From: Penelope pileata
Taxonomy: Eukaryota; Chordata; Aves; Galliformes; Cracidae
Reading direction: 5' to 3'
Length of the DNA stretch: 64,000 nt
Assembly (NCBI GenBank): GCA_013396635.1
Contig: WBMW01000802.1
Location: 974,860 to 1,038,859 of the forward strand
Shown here: one piece after another, positions 61,240-64,000 of the stretch
How positions within the stretch are numbered: the stretch's first letter is position 1
Layout: each line of letters starts with the position of its first letter
Notes under the pieces: model-generated
Databases searched by the model: none
What the model was told of the DNA's origin: nothing
The model's input: the letters and a program-made list of their open reading frames with translations, nothing else
Position numbers and translations under genes: made by a program

Positions 61240-62400
61240 TCAGCTTTAAACGAATTGCCTATTTCTCCACCAGCGCCAGCTGCAGTTTCTTTTCCCATCG
61301 TTAGGAATGAAGCAGTGGGTGCGAGCTGCAGAGCTGTTGGCAGTTGTTTATCCCAGGGCCAGGGCTATCTCTCAGGGCAGCTTCCCCAAGGAGCCCTGCT
61401 TACAGTAGCGAGGCAGCCAGGGCTGACTCACGCCTGCTTATCGAAGCCGCCGGACCCCTCTGCCTTGTGGGGATTTAGTTTGGAAGCAGCAGCTCCCACG
61501 AGCACTGTGAAATAGCTGACTGTCCTAGCTGGCTGATGCTTCCAGAGATTGTGGGCTGGCAGTGCTCCACTGTAATCATATTTTTATTTAATCATTTTAT
61601 CAAGCCCAAGGGTTGCAGGCTGCAGTTGCAGGTAGGGCAGGAAGTTTTGGCAGCGATGCCGCCAGCTCCCCTGTGTCAGTGTTGCGGGGCTTTTCCCTAT
61701 TTTCTACCCTGACCCTGGGCTTGGGATGGAAGCAGGGGGTATCTGAAGGGAGGATGTGCAGAGCAGGATCCAGAATCCCCAGTGCAGGTCTGACTGGAGT
61801 GAACTGGAGCTTTACAATGGAGCTACTCAGAGTGTGTCGTGATTCCAGCATTGGGCATGGCTTAAAATCTGAAGAAAAAATTAAAATTCTTAAAAGATTA
61901 AAATCCTCAAAAGCTTTACAAATCTGAGGAAAAGACCTCTGGAGAGAGGCTTGAGCCACCCCCCTACCCCTGGGGGTGATGGGCACAGGAAGCGTGGCTC
62001 AAACCCATCTTTCCTAGCCCCGGCAGCTCTATTGCATCTGGTCTGATGTGGTGCTGGGGTACCCAGAGGGGAGGAGCACCGATGAAAATGGTGTGGTTCA
62101 AATTTGGAGAAAAAGGAAAGAGGAAGGGGGAGCACAGTCCCAAAAGGAACCAGAAGCCACATAGGATGGAGGGAGGGAAGATGGGGAGGATCAACAGGTG
62201 AGAGATTATGGGTATAAGAGAAAAACTGGGTCAAGGTCTGCTGCAGAAGAGGGAGGAGAAATAAGACGTGTGCCAGGGAAGGAGGCAAAGACCTGCTACA
62301 CCCTCAAGTGTGCGATGCTCAGCAGGAAACGGTGGGTAGCTGGAGGGGAAAGAATGGGGGCCCCTTGCTATTCAAGACATTTTCCTCCTGCTCCCAAAAT
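61240..62400. other. GC-richer patch with raised CpG
   Basis: Composition changes abruptly here. In about 61250-61700 I count roughly 13 CpG in 450 bases, more than in the neighbouring AT-rich DNA but below a true CpG island. Open frames of 94, 104, 128 and 132 codons on both strands are a by-product of fewer stop codons; their translations are proline- and serine-rich and match nothing I know. It could be a regulatory element, an exon of a non-coding transcript or simply a GC-rich fragment. Confidence 0.45.
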
Positions 62401-64000
62401 CTCAGTTTACCTGTAACAATTCTGTGTTAACAAAGAAAATCTGACCGCAAATGTACTCGGTCCAGGAGTTTTTCTGGGGCTGTAGTTTTGAACCAAACAA
62501 GTGATTCCCTCCCTCAGACCTTTCCTGACAATTTATGGGAAAAAAAAAAAAAAATCCTGACTAATGCATTTGAGAACAAATCAAACTGTTTTCCCAAGAA
62601 ACATTCAACAGCACCAGCGAGGAGCTCCTGAAGGAGAACAATTTAAGGTGATACATGAAAGCAGCAGGAACAGAGCTACTGGCTGCCACTGACACATGGA
62701 GCCAACAGCCTGAAACTGGATGTCTGTTGTGTCCTCTGCATGGTAAAGTATGTGGATGTACCTGAGATCCTGACTGAACAAGGGACACGAACATTTGAAA
62801 TCTATGGTCATATAAATTTTGAAATAAAAGAGATCATTAACTTCTTTTTATTTATTTGTTTTGTATGGTACAGTAACTACGAGGAATTTTCTTAAGGAAG
62901 TGCTGGAGGTAAGTAACTAAGCAATATGTGAAGGCAGCAGCTATGACAATTGGATACCATTACAGGGTATTTGTATAATAAACAAGGAAAGACAATACAT
63001 AATTACATTTATAAAAATAAAGGAGCTTTGAAAAAGAAATTAAACTCCAGGTTTCTTGGTATAACTCAACTTTTAAATGACAGAAATTAGGAATAAATCA
63101 ATGTTTATGTTATTTCACAACTGCCTTTGTGCTCTGGCCTCCAACCCAATATCAAAATCCATCACAACTGTTCTTAAGATTCTGCTTTTTTCATGCCCTG
63201 TTTGCTATAGTTTTAAAGCCTTTTATTCAGGGCATTGTTTTACATATGTAAATCATTTGCATTTGTTTTCTTTAGTGCAACACATAGTTTGCCTCTTTGG
63301 GAATCTCGACACTAACAGGAGGAATTTTAATGTGACAGAATATTTTTAATGTTGTATAAAATTAGGAAACAGCACAAGCAGCATTATTATTCATAACTTT
63401 ATTTGAGTCTGAAATTTTTCCTGTATGGTTTCATGCATATAAAATGGAATACTCAGGGTCTGGCCATGTGTTAACATCTCACATTTCCTTTCCTACCACA
63501 AGTGCTGTTTATTATAATAGTGAACTGAAATATGTATTTTTATTGCTGTTCCAAATGAATAAGAAAGGAGAAACATACAAATATGGATTTGTTTTTCAAT
63601 ATTACCTATGTCTATTTTATAGTCTGATAAAAGTTCTAGTTGACACAGTGCTGAATAAATGTAGCCCTGTACAGTATGCTTATTCAAATATTTAACTTGT
63701 GAAATTTAATAAAATAACAATTTAAACAGGTAAGGATTAGTCAAATACAAAAACTATTAGAGACGTTCACATAATTCAAAATAAAATTCTCAGCCATTAT
63801 CAGGTGTAGGAAAACCACATAAGAATCCATAAAAAAGTTTTCAAGCTCCAATAAGTTAGATATAATAGGCCTTTTTTGTCAAACACAAAAATAAATATTA
63901 TTGATTTTATGAATAAATACATTTACTTAAATGATTTAGAAAGCTCTGTTTATTCATATACAGACAGTGTTTAGAATATGTAGTAGCCAGTATGTCTGCA
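62401..64000. other. AT-rich DNA to the window end, no gene recognised
   Basis: No gene or transposon was recognised. A poly-A run lies at 62540-62554. Open frames of 64-90 codons occur on both strands without recognisable domains. Confidence 0.5.
62540..62554. repeat. Poly-A run
   Basis: About 15 A residues in a row after TTTATGGG. No retroposon body was recognised upstream. Confidence 0.85.

Noticed and set aside
61600..62288. Open frames of 128 and 132 codons (minus) and 104 codons (plus)
   Set aside because: They overlap on opposite strands in a GC-rich patch with few stop codons. The translations are proline/serine-rich and look non-coding.
1..64000. CRISPR arrays, prokaryotic operons, phage or plasmid features
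   Set aside because: No regularly spaced repeats, no dense coding and no ribosome-binding-site pattern. The repeats are those of a bird nuclear genome.

Overview
The window looks like AT-rich, gene-poor vertebrate nuclear DNA, almost certainly from a bird: an intergenic desert or the inside of a very large intron. The evidence for a bird is the repeat content. There are CR1 LINE 3' ends with the ATTCTRTG octamer tail, avian-type endogenous-retrovirus LTRs, an internally deleted mariner of the type common in chicken, and old sauropsid-type CR1 and MIR/CORE-SINE remnants. The mariner leans towards a galliform, but the species cannot be settled here. I found no intact protein-coding gene, no tRNA, rRNA or snRNA gene, no CRISPR array and no prokaryotic feature. 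The longest open frame is 150 codons, about what chance gives in 64 kb of six-frame sequence, and some open frames begin at TTG rather than ATG.

Layout. 1-130 is a CT-rich microsatellite. 131-19040 is essentially unique AT-rich DNA with two MIR-like scraps (about 9.76 kb and 14.4 kb). 19041-19576 is a solo LTR on the minus strand. 20-33 kb is mostly unique, with a good MIR remnant at 25.2-25.4 kb and a short palindromic element at 33.05 kb. A 20-base N gap at 33779-33798 is flanked on both sides by the same 13 bases. 35.1-35.9 kb and 40.2-40.9 kb hold two old plus-strand CR1 fragments. Between them lies sequence that resembles conserved non-coding DNA and a possible transcript 3' end (about 38.9 kb). 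42-44 kb has several inverted repeats and a second copy of the 33.05 kb palindromic element.

The right end holds the younger mobile elements: a mariner (54584-55122), a minus-strand CR1 (about 55785-56138), a back-to-back CR1 pair (59611-60060) and a second LTR of the same family as the first but in the opposite orientation (60143-60719). A GC-richer patch with raised CpG follows (about 61240-62400), then AT-rich DNA to the end.

No genes act together here. The useful content is the transposon record, a few hairpins, a probable assembly artefact and some candidate regulatory stretches. I did not find an undescribed biological system. All repeat assignments rest on recognition by eye, not on a database search.
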